Source: Piper betle (lineage: Eukaryota > Streptophyta > Magnoliopsida > Piperales > Piperaceae). Taken from it: a stretch of 64,000 bases of DNA. Below, one piece after another: positions 1-18,929 of this stretch. Each line of letters begins with the position of its first letter. Within the stretch, counting starts at the first letter, position 1. The notes beneath the pieces were generated by a model. That model was not told the DNA's origin and did not search any database. It saw only the letters and a program-made list of their open reading frames with translations. Location: positions 1 through 64,000 of the forward strand of contig JAURVB010014006.1 of the NCBI GenBank assembly GCA_033002965.1, in the 5' to 3' direction. Position numbers and translations under genes: made by a program.

Positions 1-780
1 TATTTCATTTTTTTGGATTTTTTTTTTGAATTATTTGGAGTTAGTTATTATTTTCGATAGAATCGGAGTCGAGTCAACTTTTAATTACGTGAATGCCACC
101 TGCTACTTCTTTCCTCTGATTCTCTCTCCCCAATGTCCGCCCCTCTTTCACCTCCATCAATTGCCGTTGTTGCTGCAACCCCCCCCCCCAACCACGCCGT
201 CGGCCACGCTCAATCCCCGCCCTACCACCTCCTTCCCCACTGGCCCCTCTTGTCCCCTGTGCACCTAGCCGCCACCCCCACCCAATCTGCCCCGCCCCCC
301 GTCGTTGCCCTCGCCGCCCCGTCCCTTGCCCCCCCCCTCCATCTAGAATCGGTTTAAATCTACCAATTTTGGAATCGGCTCAAATTAGATAAAATCAACT
401 TAAATGGGCCAATTCACAGACCAATTTTTACGAAGACCGATTTACCCTATTTTTAATGAGGATTACCTCCAATTTGATTTAAATCACCCGATTCCGAGTA
501 GAATCGGCCGATACAATGCACGCTCCTACTTCCTATAATTAACTTGCTATAATTATTATAACAAAAAAATATAGATTAAGACATTTAATATTAAAGTTTT
601 TTATAATACTCTTTTCTTTTAAACCAAAAGCCTCTATGAATCATTTACTATTACTAGAAGTATGTGACAAATTAGGGACTTCTTTAAACAAGTTTCACAA
701 AGCATCAATGGCTAACCAACGTAATTATGAAAAGGTTTCTGAACTTATCTTTAGTTTTTAAAAAAAAAAAGTAATAATAA
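1..780. other. Intergenic, no gene seen
   Basis: AT-rich DNA with a C-rich, proline-codon-like tract at about 120-350. Open frames there come from low complexity and match no family I recognise. The remainder (350-780) shows no coding pattern. Confidence 0.5.
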
Positions 781-950
781 TAATAATCTGGAGTTAACTC
801 AGTGCTTCATGGAGGTAGGGTTTCCTTACAGCCATTCTCTCCTCTCCTCCATTCCTGTAAAGTAAACTACTGAGTCTCTCCTTCTCTTACTACTTTTCTT
901 CTTCTTTCCATTCTCTCCTCATCTCTCTTACTCCATAGCTAGCTCTAGCT

Positions 951-1349
951 TTGTTGCCTGCCTTGGTGCATCTGCCATGGATCCCTTTGAGGGTTTACCT
1001 CGTGATGTTTTTCTTCGTCTTCAAAAATTATCGGTTGCTCAAGTATCTACTGACCCTTTATTTGAATCCTTCTATCCTGAGGTTGAAAAGAGTCTGCAAG
1101 AGTCTTGGAGAGTTTTCTACTTGGGAAAGTTGCCGCCTTCTCCCCCAAAATCCTATGAGTGCTGTTATCTCATCTATTCGGTCGGCTATTGGATTATCTG
1201 AAGATGATTTGGCAATAGAGCGTCGGCCTTCTCACTGTTTTCTCTTGAAGTTTAAGGAGGAAGATGTTCATCAGTTCCCGCTGCGTCAACCATTTATTAT
1301 ATGTAAGTCTCTTTTGGCTGTGGAGAAATGGGACTCACACTGCTCATAA
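951..1349 (+). pseudogene. Unrecognised broken ORF, possibly LINE ORF1 5' part
   Basis: An ATG at 977 in a good context (gccATGGAT) follows a CT-rich leader (about 820-950) and opens a 74-codon frame that starts MDPFEGLPRDVFLRL. At the C-run near 1140-1146 the sense moves to another frame, which continues with SAIGLSEDDLAIERRPSHCF and stops at 1349. One indel therefore breaks a longer ORF. I do not recognise the protein. Its position upstream of a LINE zinc knuckle on the same strand suggests an ORF1 N-terminus, but a captured gene fragment is equally possible. Confidence 0.35.
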
Positions 1350-1369
1350 GAAGAGTTTGCACCAAAAAG

Positions 1370-1875
1370 TTTTATTTACCGTTGGGTTTAAATGTTAGGT
1401 TTATCTCGCATAGGTCGTGATGGTGTTAGCGAGTTGTATATAAGTTAACGGGAAAGTCTTATTCTTTAAATTAATTTTTAGATTAAGATAAGCCCGTCAC
1501 ACCTATTGTATATCTTTTTTGAGAACCTAAACAGCCCAACAATAATATTAGAGTTTACTTAGGGCCCAAAAGGCTCAAAAAGTGGTATCCCGGGGCCTGA
1601 AAGGCCCAAGAAGTAGTATCCGGATGATTTGTACCCAAGAAGTAGTATCCTAATGATTTGAGGGGAGGGGAGGGGAGGGGGAGGGGAGTTTACCTAGTAT
1701 CCTGATGATGATATGTGATATGTGAGTGATTTTAGGATATGTGATATGTGAGTGCCGTATGATGGGGGAGTTATTGGATTTATCCCATATCGGTTGTAAA
1801 TGATGTTGGTGAGTTGTAAATTAACTTTTAGATTAAGAGAAGCTCGTGACACTTATTGCAAGTATCTTTGAAGGC
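1370..1875 (+). mobile_element. Degenerate TRIM-like element (two short LTR-like repeats)
   Basis: Two related segments, about 1374-1505 and 1785-1870, share blocks such as gagttgta, ttttagattaaga and cccgtcacac/ctcgtgacac. Between them are a primer-binding-like aagtggtatcc (about 1580) and a G-rich polypurine run of GGGGA units (about 1660-1688) just before the second repeat. This order (repeat, PBS-like, polypurine, repeat) is that of a terminal-repeat retrotransposon in miniature. Both copies are diverged, and no target duplication was confirmed. Confidence 0.45.
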
Positions 1876-1924
1876 CCAAAAGGCCTGACATCAAATTTAT
1901 GGACTCAAGCTTTTAAGTGCCAGA

Positions 1925-2210
1925 ATGCTACTGCAGCTTGAAGCTGCTAAGATCCCTCCCCTGATTCACCCAAGTGTTAAAAACTTTCATGTTGCAAATG
2001 ATATTGTTAGAGCCAATGTTGTTGTTCCTTGGCAGCATCCTATTCCATATTTTAAATTCATGAGGAATGATCTTGGACAACTTGTTGGGGGGAAATATAA
2101 ATATGAAATGCTTCGAACAATTTGTCATTACTGTGGGAAAGTGTAACATCGGATGACTAATTGTCCAGATTATCAGGGACCGCCACTGTCAGAAGAAGAA
2201 GAAGACCATG
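1925..2210 (+). pseudogene. LINE ORF1 remnant with CCHC zinc knuckle
   Basis: The frame contains ...MLRTICHYCGKV, a TAA stop, then HRMTNCPDY. Cysteines and histidine fit CX2CX4HX4C, the zinc knuckle at the end of plant L1-type LINE ORF1 (DUF4283/zf-CCHC) proteins, with one knuckle codon mutated to stop. The ORF upstream (from MLLQLEAAKIPP) resembles the ORF1 body. It lies just 5' of reverse transcriptase remnants in the same orientation, as in an L1-like element. Confidence 0.65.
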
Positions 2211-2439
2211 CAGTAATGAAGGGGGCATTCATCGTCATGGGCATTGGTTAAAAGCTTTTAAGGCAAATAAGAACGATAGGAGGGATAAGATTGTGACCCA
2301 TCATTCTTCTAGCTTGTCCAAGCAAGATATGGATGCCTCTTCTTCTGAAAAAAGTGCAGCTTATTATATCCTCTCCAGCACTGTTTCAAAGTAACCTGCG
2401 GGTGGAGGAATCTGCAAAGAGTAAAGCACCCGTGTAGCC

Positions 2440-3110
2440 AAGTCTGCCCCATCCATTTCACAACTTCTCTTTGCTGATGATCTTTTAGTTTTACTAAAGC
2501 TGACACCAAGGATTTGGAAAATGTTGTTCACATACTCAATGACTATGAAAGCTTATCAGGGCAAAAGGTAAATATTCATAAATCTAGTTGTCTGCTATCC
2601 AATCATCTATCTCATGAACGGAAAAATAACATGCTATCAATTCTGAAAATGTCGCGTAGGAGAAATGGAGATTTATATTTGGGCATGCCTCTTTTCTGGG
2701 GTAAAAGAAAACTCTGTTGGTTCCAAAGATTGATTGAAAAACTCCAGAACAGGTTAAAAACCTGGGATTCCTTGCAGTTGTCCCAAGCGGGAAGAACATG
2801 CCTTATACAATCCATCACAAGTTTGATGGCAAACTATTTGATGAGTGCATACAAGATTCCTAAAAGCATTGCACGACAGCTGAACTCCCTGCAATCCAAC
2901 TTTTGGTGGAACTTAAAGAGTCAAGAGGTTCTGTAGATTAATCTCTTGGAATAAAATCTGTCCGCCAAAATCTCAAGGGGGGCTTGGAATTCGAAACTTT
3001 ACTGATATGAATATTATTGCTCTTCTCTCAAAATTGGCATGGCTAACTATGGAAAATCCGCATAGCCTTCTCACCAAAATTTTTAAAGCAACATATGAAA
3101 GATCTCAAGG
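2440..3110 (+). pseudogene. LINE reverse transcriptase, decayed
   Basis: The catalytic box LLFADDLL is encoded at 2464-2487 (FADD at 2470-2481), but a base is missing in the T-run near 2490, so the following FTKADTKDLENVVHIL lies in another frame. The frame from 2514 carries the typical LINE region after the box: SGQKVNIHKSS, YLGMPLFWGKRK, LSQAGRTCLIQSI and LQSNFWW. A stop at 2934-2936 and further shifts follow. This is an L1-clade retrotransposase that nicks target DNA and copies its RNA; it is clearly dead here. The upstream endonuclease and first RT motifs are missing. Confidence 0.8.
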
Positions 3111-3284
3111 ATGGTGGAATTGTAAGAAATCTGCAATGGATTCTCCAATTTGGTAAGGTGTTATGGTAGGAATGAAGCATTTCCAGAATAAGATTTGTTG
3201 GAGCGTAGGTTCTGAAAAATCTATACGCATTGGATTAGATCCATGGGTACCAGGTGTTCTTGATATGATCCCAAGAATCAACCC

Positions 3285-3650
3285 TTGGTACCATTCTCCT
3301 CTTTGAGTTTCAGAAATGATAGGTGGAATTCTCAACTTATCAACTGTACGTTTCACCGTGATGATGCAAAATGCATATTGGCTCTTCCTCCTCAAAGTAA
3401 CAAAATTGATAAGCTTTTTTATATTATGTCTAGTAATGGACAGGTCTCCGTCAAGAAAGCTTACAGTGTTATTACTGAGGAACTCATGCATGGAGCATCT
3501 CTTGCAATTACCTGGCATAAATGGTGGAAAATAAAAATTGCACCCAGATTACTTCTGTTTGGTTGGAAGATAGCTAGAAATATCCTGCCTACCAAAGACA
3601 ATTTGGTACAGTGAAAAATTATTAATGCTACAGATGCTAATCCATCAAAT
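3285..3650 (+). pseudogene. LINE zf-RVT C-terminal domain, decayed
   Basis: The translation includes NDRWNSQLINCTF, NGQVSVKKAYSVI and WHKWWKIKIAPRLLLFGWKI, the pattern of the zf-RVT region found C-terminal to RT in plant LINEs. It ends at a stop at 3612-3614 where the family normally continues. It belongs to the element starting near 1925. Confidence 0.7.
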
Positions 3651-3659
3651 GTTTTGTTT

Positions 3660-4800
3660 TTCAGACAGCTTACACATATGTATGTTTTTTGTAGATCAAG
3701 TAGAATGTATTAAGTGGGAAAACTATTCTCTGGCAAATGATTGTCGGGAATTATTTTGTAACATTAAAGCAAACCTTAATGGGTTGCTCACTCCTTAAAC
3801 ACTGTCGCTCATTGTCTTGCAAATCTGGGGAGATTATGTATTTTGGATATGTGAAATTACATTAATCCTCTTTTAGTTAAAAAATAATAATAAGAAGAAG
3901 AAAAACAATTTACTAATTATGCCATGCACAAAATTATTATTATCAAAAAATACTATTGTATTACTTAATTAGTATAGAGCATATGAACTTCCACATTAGT
4001 GAAGCATATATGAACCTTACCACGCCCTTTTAGGGTTGATAAGGTATGATAAAAATCAACTAAAATTGTCAGTCTTCAAAACTGATAAACTATACTCACC
4101 ACCATTCCTACCCCCTTGATTCAAGTCGGGACATGAGCATGTTCTATTCATAAGCTGCAACCATGTCAAACCAGGAGGGACTATAAGCCACTGCCATTGA
4201 GGACCCAAAATAACATTAAGATGCTCTAGGAGCACTAGCTTGTTGGATATTTGAGCACACAACATAAGAACATTAACTAGAAGAAAAGAAACCTACACAT
4301 CTTCCTATTTTGCTGCATTCTAACTTCATGATAAAATTTACTTAACCGACAGAGATGAACTTCATATACCAATTGCGATTTATGTCGCCTAGACAAGATC
4401 AAAGTTCATTTTGCAAACAGTGGGGTAAGTACTATGTTTCTCCTAAGACAGGCGTTATAGATTCATAGACTTGAACAAAAAGGCTTAAGGCACGACCGTA
4501 AGGTCGTGAAAACTGTTTCTTTTCAATTAATAACCACTTATCGACTAACCTGTGTTTAGAAAATTGTTAACAAAAACAAAGGTATCAGATAAGAAACAAT
4601 AATCGCCAGCTCCTAAGAGTGGGGAAACTAATGCAGAAAAATTTTCCCCAACAATTTTACCTCTGTACATGAACTAGTGCATTTAGCTCCAATAGTTAAC
4701 AGACTTCTATTCGACCAAAAATGGTATCCAGTGTTAGATGTAACTATGGCGGAATGTTTCCCAGAAGAGATGAATACCAAGCAAAATAGATCTGAAGGCA
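3660..4800. other. Intergenic, downstream of PECT1-like gene
   Basis: AT-rich sequence between the LINE and the stop codon of the minus-strand PECT1-like gene. The part near 4400-4800 is likely its 3' UTR. No other coding pattern is visible. Confidence 0.4.
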
Positions 4801-11798
<6,998 letters not shown>

Positions 11799-12250
11799 TC
11801 AACAAAAACCAAAACCAAATCGGAATTCTGAGACAAGAGCAGCTCCGGAACCGCCAAGAATCGAACGTTCTCAACCGCGAGCAAGAATGGGGCGAAGGCA
11901 AAGATCTTTCGCCATGAAAACAACCCAGAAGAACGAGACTTGCCGAAACGTTGAATGGGGGGCGAGAAATGGGTATCCCCGGATCAGCGAAAAACGCAGA
12001 TTTTACAGAGAACGACGAAAAAAGGTGGTTCCTTCTGAATTCCGTAGGGTTGGAGCGAAGGAGGGAAGACGAAATGGGGATTGTTAGGGCATGAATTGGG
12101 GCTGCGTGGTAGAGATTTGCAGAGAAAGCGACGCAGGAATTTGCCTTTCCCGAGAAGACGACGAAAAAGAGGGAAAATGGGAAGTGGGTGGAAAATTGAC
12201 GGATTCGAGGAAATTGTTTCCATATGGTTATTTTTGGGCCATTTCGCGTT
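11799..12250 (-). promoter_or_regulatory. 5' leader and probable promoter of the PECT1-like gene
   Basis: Purine/pyrimidine-biased sequence upstream of the 11798 start, more GC-rich than the AT-rich DNA beyond 12250. Open frames here on both strands are unconvincing. No TATA box can be assigned with confidence. Confidence 0.35.
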
Positions 12251-13380
12251 TAATTTACTAGTTATGGATATTTGGACTTAAATAACCCCAGCCTATGTTC
12301 ATTTTCCTATCTTTGTCCTACCAAAAACTAGATTAAGCTGCTTTTTGGGGAAAAAAACTAGATTTAAGCTTTTTAAACAAAGACATTTAAATATTTAGAT
12401 TATATTAAATGTCTATATTAAACTTTAAAATACCAATGGTTATTATTAAGTAAATTTTACCTTTTGGGTTTTTACTTGTAGACTAAATCAAGCTTCAATC
12501 GAAAAATTAAGATTTATTTTTAAATATTGATAGCAATTTGTATTTATTACGGTCAAATGCATAATACAATTGATAACATCTTAGAATTACTTATATTTAG
12601 ATTAAAAAAATAATTACTTATATATTTGCCTAATAAAGTTTTAACTCAATTTATTTAAGTATATCAATAGAGGCACAATCATAATTCCTAAGAATATTTA
12701 CAATTTAATTAAATTTGATTTATCTCGACCTTTCTTGAGAGCAGCACAACTCAAAACTCGATGAATAGTCAAATAAAACAACATATGTTTAAGTCTGCAG
12801 CTCCCACCTCAACTAAAGCTCGTTATTTTATTTAATTTTTTAATAACAACAAGATTAAAGACATTGTATATTAGATTCAAGATTTAATAGTGTTTAATGT
12901 AGTAACAAATTTAAACAATAATATAAAGTTTTAATGTACGATCATATTATCATTTTGTACGCAACAGTATTCTATATTCGTACATATTGATTAAACAAAA
13001 TTAAAATGATATAAAAGCATAGCACTAATTAATTAATATATAAAATCATCCGGCTTAAAATTATCTCTAATTCAAATAAACTCAAATATAAATTAATAAA
13101 TAAAAAATGTGTCCGAGAGTATGCACTAAACACAACCCCTAAGCTAAACAAAATTCGAAGAAAAATGTTATACGCATTGGCTATAAGATCTTCTAAATTA
13201 TAATTAATACTTACCTTTATTTTATAATACGGGAATTAACATTGGCTATAATAAACTTTCTATAGTTTTTTAATTGGTACAAATTATCATAATTTAAAGG
13301 ATTTAAATATTAATTAAAATTATTTATTCTAAATTATTTAAATTATGGTAATTTACACCTATTAAACGTTTGCTGTGGGA
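12251..13380. other. AT-rich intergenic, no gene seen
   Basis: Strongly AT-rich spacer between the divergently transcribed PECT1-like and TLC genes. I see no repeats with clear ends and no coding pattern. Confidence 0.5.
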
Positions 13381-14555
13381 GTTAGTTGCACCGAATGCAA
13401 CGGCCACAGTCATGCAAGCCGCGCCTCCGGTCGTCTTTCTCATCCCTACGTATTCAATGCCGTCCTGCACAGTCTCTTATACATATACATACTTTATATT
13501 TGTGTGCGCACCCATCGCAACAGTCTTGCTTGATGTCACTGCCTCCTAGCATCCCGTCGTGCACCTGTCGGATGCCTCTAATAGTCTGCTTGATGTTACT
13601 ACCTCCTAACTGATCCTACTCATAATATATGTATGATGATAATACCTCATAAGCCAAAGACCAGAATCTTCCAATCACACGTTGTCGAGCTCCTCTTCCG
13701 ACTCCTTATTGGGTCCCCTGCTTCTTCTGTTTTTTCCCTGAAAATGTAAAAAAAATTGTGATCTATGTATAGTCGTCAATGTTGAGTGTGTGTTTTTTAC
13801 TGGATGGATGGATGGATTCTACCATGCTGGGAACTGGATTCTCTGTTTGTTCCTTCTTGGGTTTGGAAAAGGCTGGGCAGGATTGTTTAGAATTTACTCA
13901 TGCTAGCTGTGTGTCTTGCTTAGAAGACAGTTGGTTAATCCCTTTCTACTACTATGGAATTTTTGTTGGAATATCTCTGCTTTGCCTTCAGATTGATATA
14001 TATTCCACCTTACGGAGCTTCTATTTTTACTTGTTTGTTAGAAAATGTACTTAGCGATTTTCTAGTTTTTATTAAAAAAATTTTTTTGTGCTTTATTCCT
14101 GTCTGTCTTGGTGTTATATTTTGGGAGTAATTTAGGTATGGCATTTTGGGGAAGTTTCAAGTTTTGTGATGGTTATGAAGATGGCCGACTTTATCTTGGA
14201 GTGTTTTTTTAGAGAAAATATTATTGCGGCTTTAGTGTTTTGAAGTACATTTACCTTCGCGACGATGAGTGCTTTCATTTTCATTTTAGGCTTTAGGCTA
14301 TCATCGTGCATAATTTATTTGTGAATTTTAACCCTAGTGGGATTGCTACATTCCTCTTAATTTAAAAGCCCATAGCTAACATCTTCATGTGTTCTCTTCC
14401 ATCTACTCTCTATTGAATATCAAATCGTTATTGTCATTTGTTAGCATGCCTACTGGTGGTCCTTTCCTGCATCTATAATTGCGATGGATTTTATTTCTCA
14501 CTGGATTTGAATGACCTAGTGTTTGTTTTCATGCAGTTCAAAATCCTAAAGTAGA
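13381..14555 (+). promoter_or_regulatory. Upstream region and possible 5' UTR of the TLC gene
   Basis: Composition changes near 13380 to a more mixed, CT-rich sequence, as expected for a transcribed leader, possibly with an intron ending at the atgcag near 14536. The small ORFs within it (13386-13613, 13779-14054) match nothing I know. Confidence 0.3.
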
Positions 14556-17378
14556 ATGTTGGTAATACCCTTCTCCCTTGGCTTAGTTATGCCAAGCAAG
14601 GTCTATCACACTGATCAAGGTCTAATTTTGGTGTCAGTCTTGATTGGGGCACTCATGTGCAAAATTGTAAGTCTGAAAGAGCCAGGGAAATCTGGCACAT
14701 TCCTATAGTCTTATTATTCATGCATTTTTTATTTGTTGTCTCAGGTATATGAGGTCACTGCATTGATTAGCTCGCGCTTCAAATGTTATGTCAGGCTTAA
14801 CAAGTCACAGAAGGTTGAATGGAATAACAGGTATAGCTTCCATTCTGTATTATAAGTTCTTTTCTAACAAAAATTCTTGTTAGAATTAGTGTCATGTTCT
14901 TCTTATGTCCTTTTCAGAGCTTTTTCAACAGTTCATGCTCTCGTAGTTTCTGCTGTTTCCTTCTACCTTCTCTGGCTATCAGATCTTTTCAAAGATGAGA
15001 AGCCTGATGATTTGATGATCAACAGAAACTCGATCTTGTCCACTTCCACGTTATCAGTAAGCCTTCGGTACTGCACTTAAGTTTACTTTTCAGTGTAATA
15101 CATGCCAATAACTTCTACAGCTTTTCATTTGTCATTTATGTAAGTTCGTGAGCATGTTAGCAACTTTGAATGAAAATACCCAATACGTTCCAAGTTCAAA
15201 CATAATGTAGAAATTATTATAGTCTGTGAATAGTACAAAAAATGATGTAAAGTCATGTCATTCATCTTAGGGTCAAGATAGAAGTGGGGTAGTTAAATGC
15301 TATTTCTGTTGTAGACGGATCATTTGACAATAAACTTTAAACTTAAAAGGTGGAATTCTCAAACGTACCCCAACTAATTACTCAATTTTAATCCTGCACT
15401 TGTCAGCAAAATCTTTGCAGCAAATTTCTATGAACTGGGAGTTGAGTACTACTAGCATTAAACATTTCTGCATGAATGTAAATGAAACGCATCACAAATT
15501 TTAGAATCTTACATGGATTAATTAATCTCTATATCATCTTTCGATTAAAATGCTGTTATAGTTTAGATATCAAAGTTATCAATACTTTTTAGCATTCCCA
15601 AACTCTTATACACTTTCCTAAACAATTATTCATCACATTGTTCCTAAAATGTTTTTATACAATGCACCACAGGCGTCTCCCATCTCTAAGTTCTAAAATC
15701 GCATAACAAATTTTATCATCCATTTCTCACTGTTGGTCATTTTTGTTTTTGACTTCATAAGGCAGAAAATCTAGCTCAAAGGCGCATATCAAACCTAGGT
15801 CTAGTGTCTCACCTTCATGGGAAAAAATTTTGTATAAAACTCACCTTTCATTTTACCATTCCCTTTTTTCTTTTCTAAACCTTGAATTATTGAGTCTTTT
15901 CAGAGGTCAATTGGATATTTTCTTGCAGACATGGCAATGATATTGTGGCAATTTCCAGCTCTAGGTGGTAAAGAGTATGTAAGTACTAGGATACTTCTGC
16001 ATGGAAGCTTCTGTTGTGATCATATTGGATGGAAATTTCAAGGCTGTGTTTGTGAGCCTCAGGGAGATGGGGAAGTTTAAGTTTAAGGTGTTTCCTTTGT
16101 GTGCCATATAATTGTGTTGCATCAACACTTTGATGCATGATTCTGGAAGTTCTTTTGACTGCTTAGTTAAGTTTGGGTGTCAGTTTACCACATGGGTTCA
16201 GTGCCATTATAGGTTTATGGTTATGCCCTGAGATTAAAACTGAGTTCCATGGCTTCCTCGCCTAATGGTCTTTCTTTCTTACTCTTCCATGATAGCGAAT
16301 TTCTTTAGAGATGTGAAGGGGTTCATATTTTCATGTCCATGGAATCCCCTCCTGCTTACAAATTTAGTGAGTACTTACGCAACCTTTTGTCCTTGTAGGT
16401 AGCCTGATAAATACTCGTTGGCAGAGAAGTGAATTAGTCGGGTAGTCATAAGAATGGTTCAAATACCTTCAGTTTTATCCTTTTTCTATTATCAGTCAAG
16501 TCACTGGCATGTCAGGAGTGGCTATCTTATTTTTTGATGAGTGAAGTATTCAATAGAAAGTTCTTTTCATTTTTTTTCCAAATAAATGCCTAAATTTAGT
16601 TGACTACTTCTCTGTCTAGCTCCTACATCACGGATTGTCAATGTACTCTATCTTCCTATCCATTACAAGTGGCCAGGCACAGTTCTACATCTTAATGGTT
16701 ATATTCTCAGAGATAACTACTCCCTTTGTAAATCTTAGGTGGTGAGTTTCCCCAACCTGGAAGTTGCTTGTTATAATTGGCTTGGCTAATGTTTTATAAC
16801 CTTGCTGAAAAAAATATCTAATTCAGGTACTTGGATGTATCTGGACAAAAGAATTCGAAGCTGTATGTATATAATGGTGTTGCTTTGTTCCTGGGTTGGC
16901 TGGTATGGATGCTTTCCTCCCTACAATTTCCAAACACTAGAGAGTTTTGCAATTGGGCTAACCTTCTCTCTTTGATCATTTATTGGTTGACGCAGGCTGG
17001 AAGGATTCTGCTCTTTGTCTTCTTTTTCTTTCACATGTTTCTTCATTTTGATCAGGCACGTAAATGTGCATAATGTGTTTCTTCTGTCTGGACTCAATAT
17101 CATAGTGTTATTTTCTGTCTTTGTACTGTCCAAACTCACAAACTAATATACAGATGCTTCAAATGTGTTTAGCTGGCAATACCCCTTTTATGAGCAATGA
17201 GGATGAAAGGATCTAATGGTACTATCTCTTTCTTGCGCAGGTGAAGACCATCTTCCCCTTGGGCTTCTATAGCATGGTTTCTGTATCACCTGTGCTGGCG
17301 CTTATGAACTTGTTCTGGTTCTGGAAAATTCTCAAGGGTCTAATAAAGACCATATCCAAGGTCAGGCGTGTGGAATGA
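14556..17378 (+). CDS. TLC-domain membrane protein (TLCD4/TMEM56-like)
   Basis: A predicted multi-pass membrane protein of the TRAM/LAG1/CLN8 fold, related to plant TLCD4/TMEM56-like proteins; its biochemical role in plants is not settled, though lipid-related roles are suspected. Exons: 14556-14666, 14745-14830, 14918-15056, 15904-15978, 16620-16741, 16827-16902, 16996-17055 and 17241-17378, all phases consistent, giving 268 aa. Family signatures in order: QKVEWNNR, FSTVHALVVSAVSFYLLWLS, SIGYFLADMAMILW, FPALGGKEY, LLHHGLSMYSIF (the His pair at about 140-141), SGQAQFYILM, TTPFVNLRWYLD, NGVALFLGWL, FHMFLHFDQ and FPLGFYSMVS. The start is the first Met after an in-frame TAA; a second Met lies 11 codons on. 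The seventh intron would use a GC donor (CAG|GCACGT at 17056). The gene looks intact. Confidence 0.88.
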
Positions 17379-17399
17379 TGACAGCGGTTGCAAGCCTCC

Positions 17400-18580
17400 T
17401 ACACAAATGAAATCAATGTATTTCTTTTGTCACCCTCTCTTTTTCAATATTTAGGAGTAAAGTAAAACATCACTTGGATACAAACATGACTTTGTTCCTG
17501 CTTGTGCATGGCTAATTTAGACATGTTCCTGGGAGGTGAAACATGTAACTGACACAGAAGTTACACGTGTATTATGAAGATTTTTGTTGCGTAGAAAAGC
17601 AATAATATATGCTTCCAAATAGTGAGCAGCTTCCATCAATATCGTTTGTGGGTTAGTGAAGTGCTGTAAAGATGGGGAAAATTCGGTATGTTGTCATTGA
17701 GTGGTAGGAGTCACATATCTGAATTAGCATTTTCATGCTCCCCTTCTTATGGTTTTGTTGTCTTAATTTTAATTGGCATCTTCATGCATAAGTCCGACCT
17801 ACCATTGAACAACCACAACAAATTTCAACACTGAACATGTTTTGACTTGGATGCCCAACATCAGCAAGTGCTGTTGCATCATTTTTTTTCAAATTTTTTT
17901 CTATTTTTATTCTTATGCTTGGAAAATACTGCAAGTCCTTTTGATGCGACCTTGTTAAATTAAAGGAATAAAAAATATGAATGCGTACTTGTCTATCCAA
18001 CTGCTTCCTGCCCAAGGGGTTCAAAGCTCAATGGTTTCTTGGTGGGTGGTTGAAGTGGGCCGGAGTTGCAGTTGTGGGATATTCTTCTTTTTTTAGTTGC
18101 TTTCGGTCTCACCGCTTATGAATTGCGTGGCAGAGGCGGCCGTCAATGACAGCGTGACGTGACTAACGACGCTTTGGGATGGTTCGTGGAAGCTGCGGTG
18201 GGCCCATGTTATCAGCCCTATACATGCCACGTTGTACCCGCTTGGGATGGGAGAGTTGAGAAGCTACAAGTGTATTATGCATGTAAGGAAGGCTATGTAT
18301 GCTCATTCTCTCCACTCTTGGCCATAGCCCATGGGGATACATGATTGATTGATTATTTTTAGTGCCCGGGGCAAACTTACTTAATTCTAAACCTATTCAT
18401 TATAAAAACAATAGTTTAAACTGCATAAATCATCAAATTATGTTTATTGCCAAAGGAAAAAAATAATATTTAATTTCGCTTTTGTATAGTTTATGTTTGA
18501 TCCCTCATTTATAGCTTTAAAAAAATTAAATGGTGTATTTTCCATCGTATCTTTCAAAATATATATTTTTTATTATCACA
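17400..18580. other. Intergenic, no gene seen
   Basis: Contains the probable 3' UTR of the TLC gene (to about 17700), then unique-looking sequence. The short open frame at 18159-18344 has no recognisable features. Confidence 0.4.
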
Positions 18581-18584
18581 TGTA

Positions 18585-18830
18585 AACTGTAATGATTTAG
18601 CCCAAAGTGTAATATAATGGGTTAAATTACATATTTAAAAATGGTTAACTAAGTTCGAGATCTATAGTTTCATATCTAATACATACTGGGATAAAATCTT
18701 ATTTATAATTATTCTTTTAACCGTTATATTATTTTTGGGGACAAAAATTTTTAAGTTGGGAAGATTATAAAAATTGAGTCTAAAGGTTTAAAAAATATAT
18801 AAATATAATATAATATTATATATATATATG
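18585..18830 (+). mobile_element. Remnants: TRIM LTR piece and chromovirus 3' end
   Basis: 18598-18690 resembles the TRIM LTR found intact at 22551 and 27734 (gcccaaagtg, gatctatag, tactggga), strongly diverged. 18700-18790 matches the polypurine tract and LTR start of the chromovirus at 26105-26200 (ttttggggacaaaaa, then aaaaattgagtc versus aaaaactgggtc). An AT-rich tract follows. Confidence 0.5.
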
Positions 18831-18847
18831 GAAATAAGGTTTCTGTG

Positions 18848-18914
18848 CTTGAGCACAGGCAGCTTGCCTGTGCTCAAGTTTGATCTTGGCCGTTGGATTA
18901 GCATCCAACGGCCA
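18848..18914. repeat. Pair of perfect hairpins
   Basis: Arms cttgagcacaggca (18848-18861) and tgcctgtgctcaag (18865-18878) pair perfectly around a 3-base loop. A second hairpin follows: tggccgttggat (18887-18898) with atccaacggcca (18903-18914), loop of 4. They stand at the left edge of the partial LTR copy. Confidence 0.85.
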
Positions 18915-18929
18915 TGATAAAATATATAT

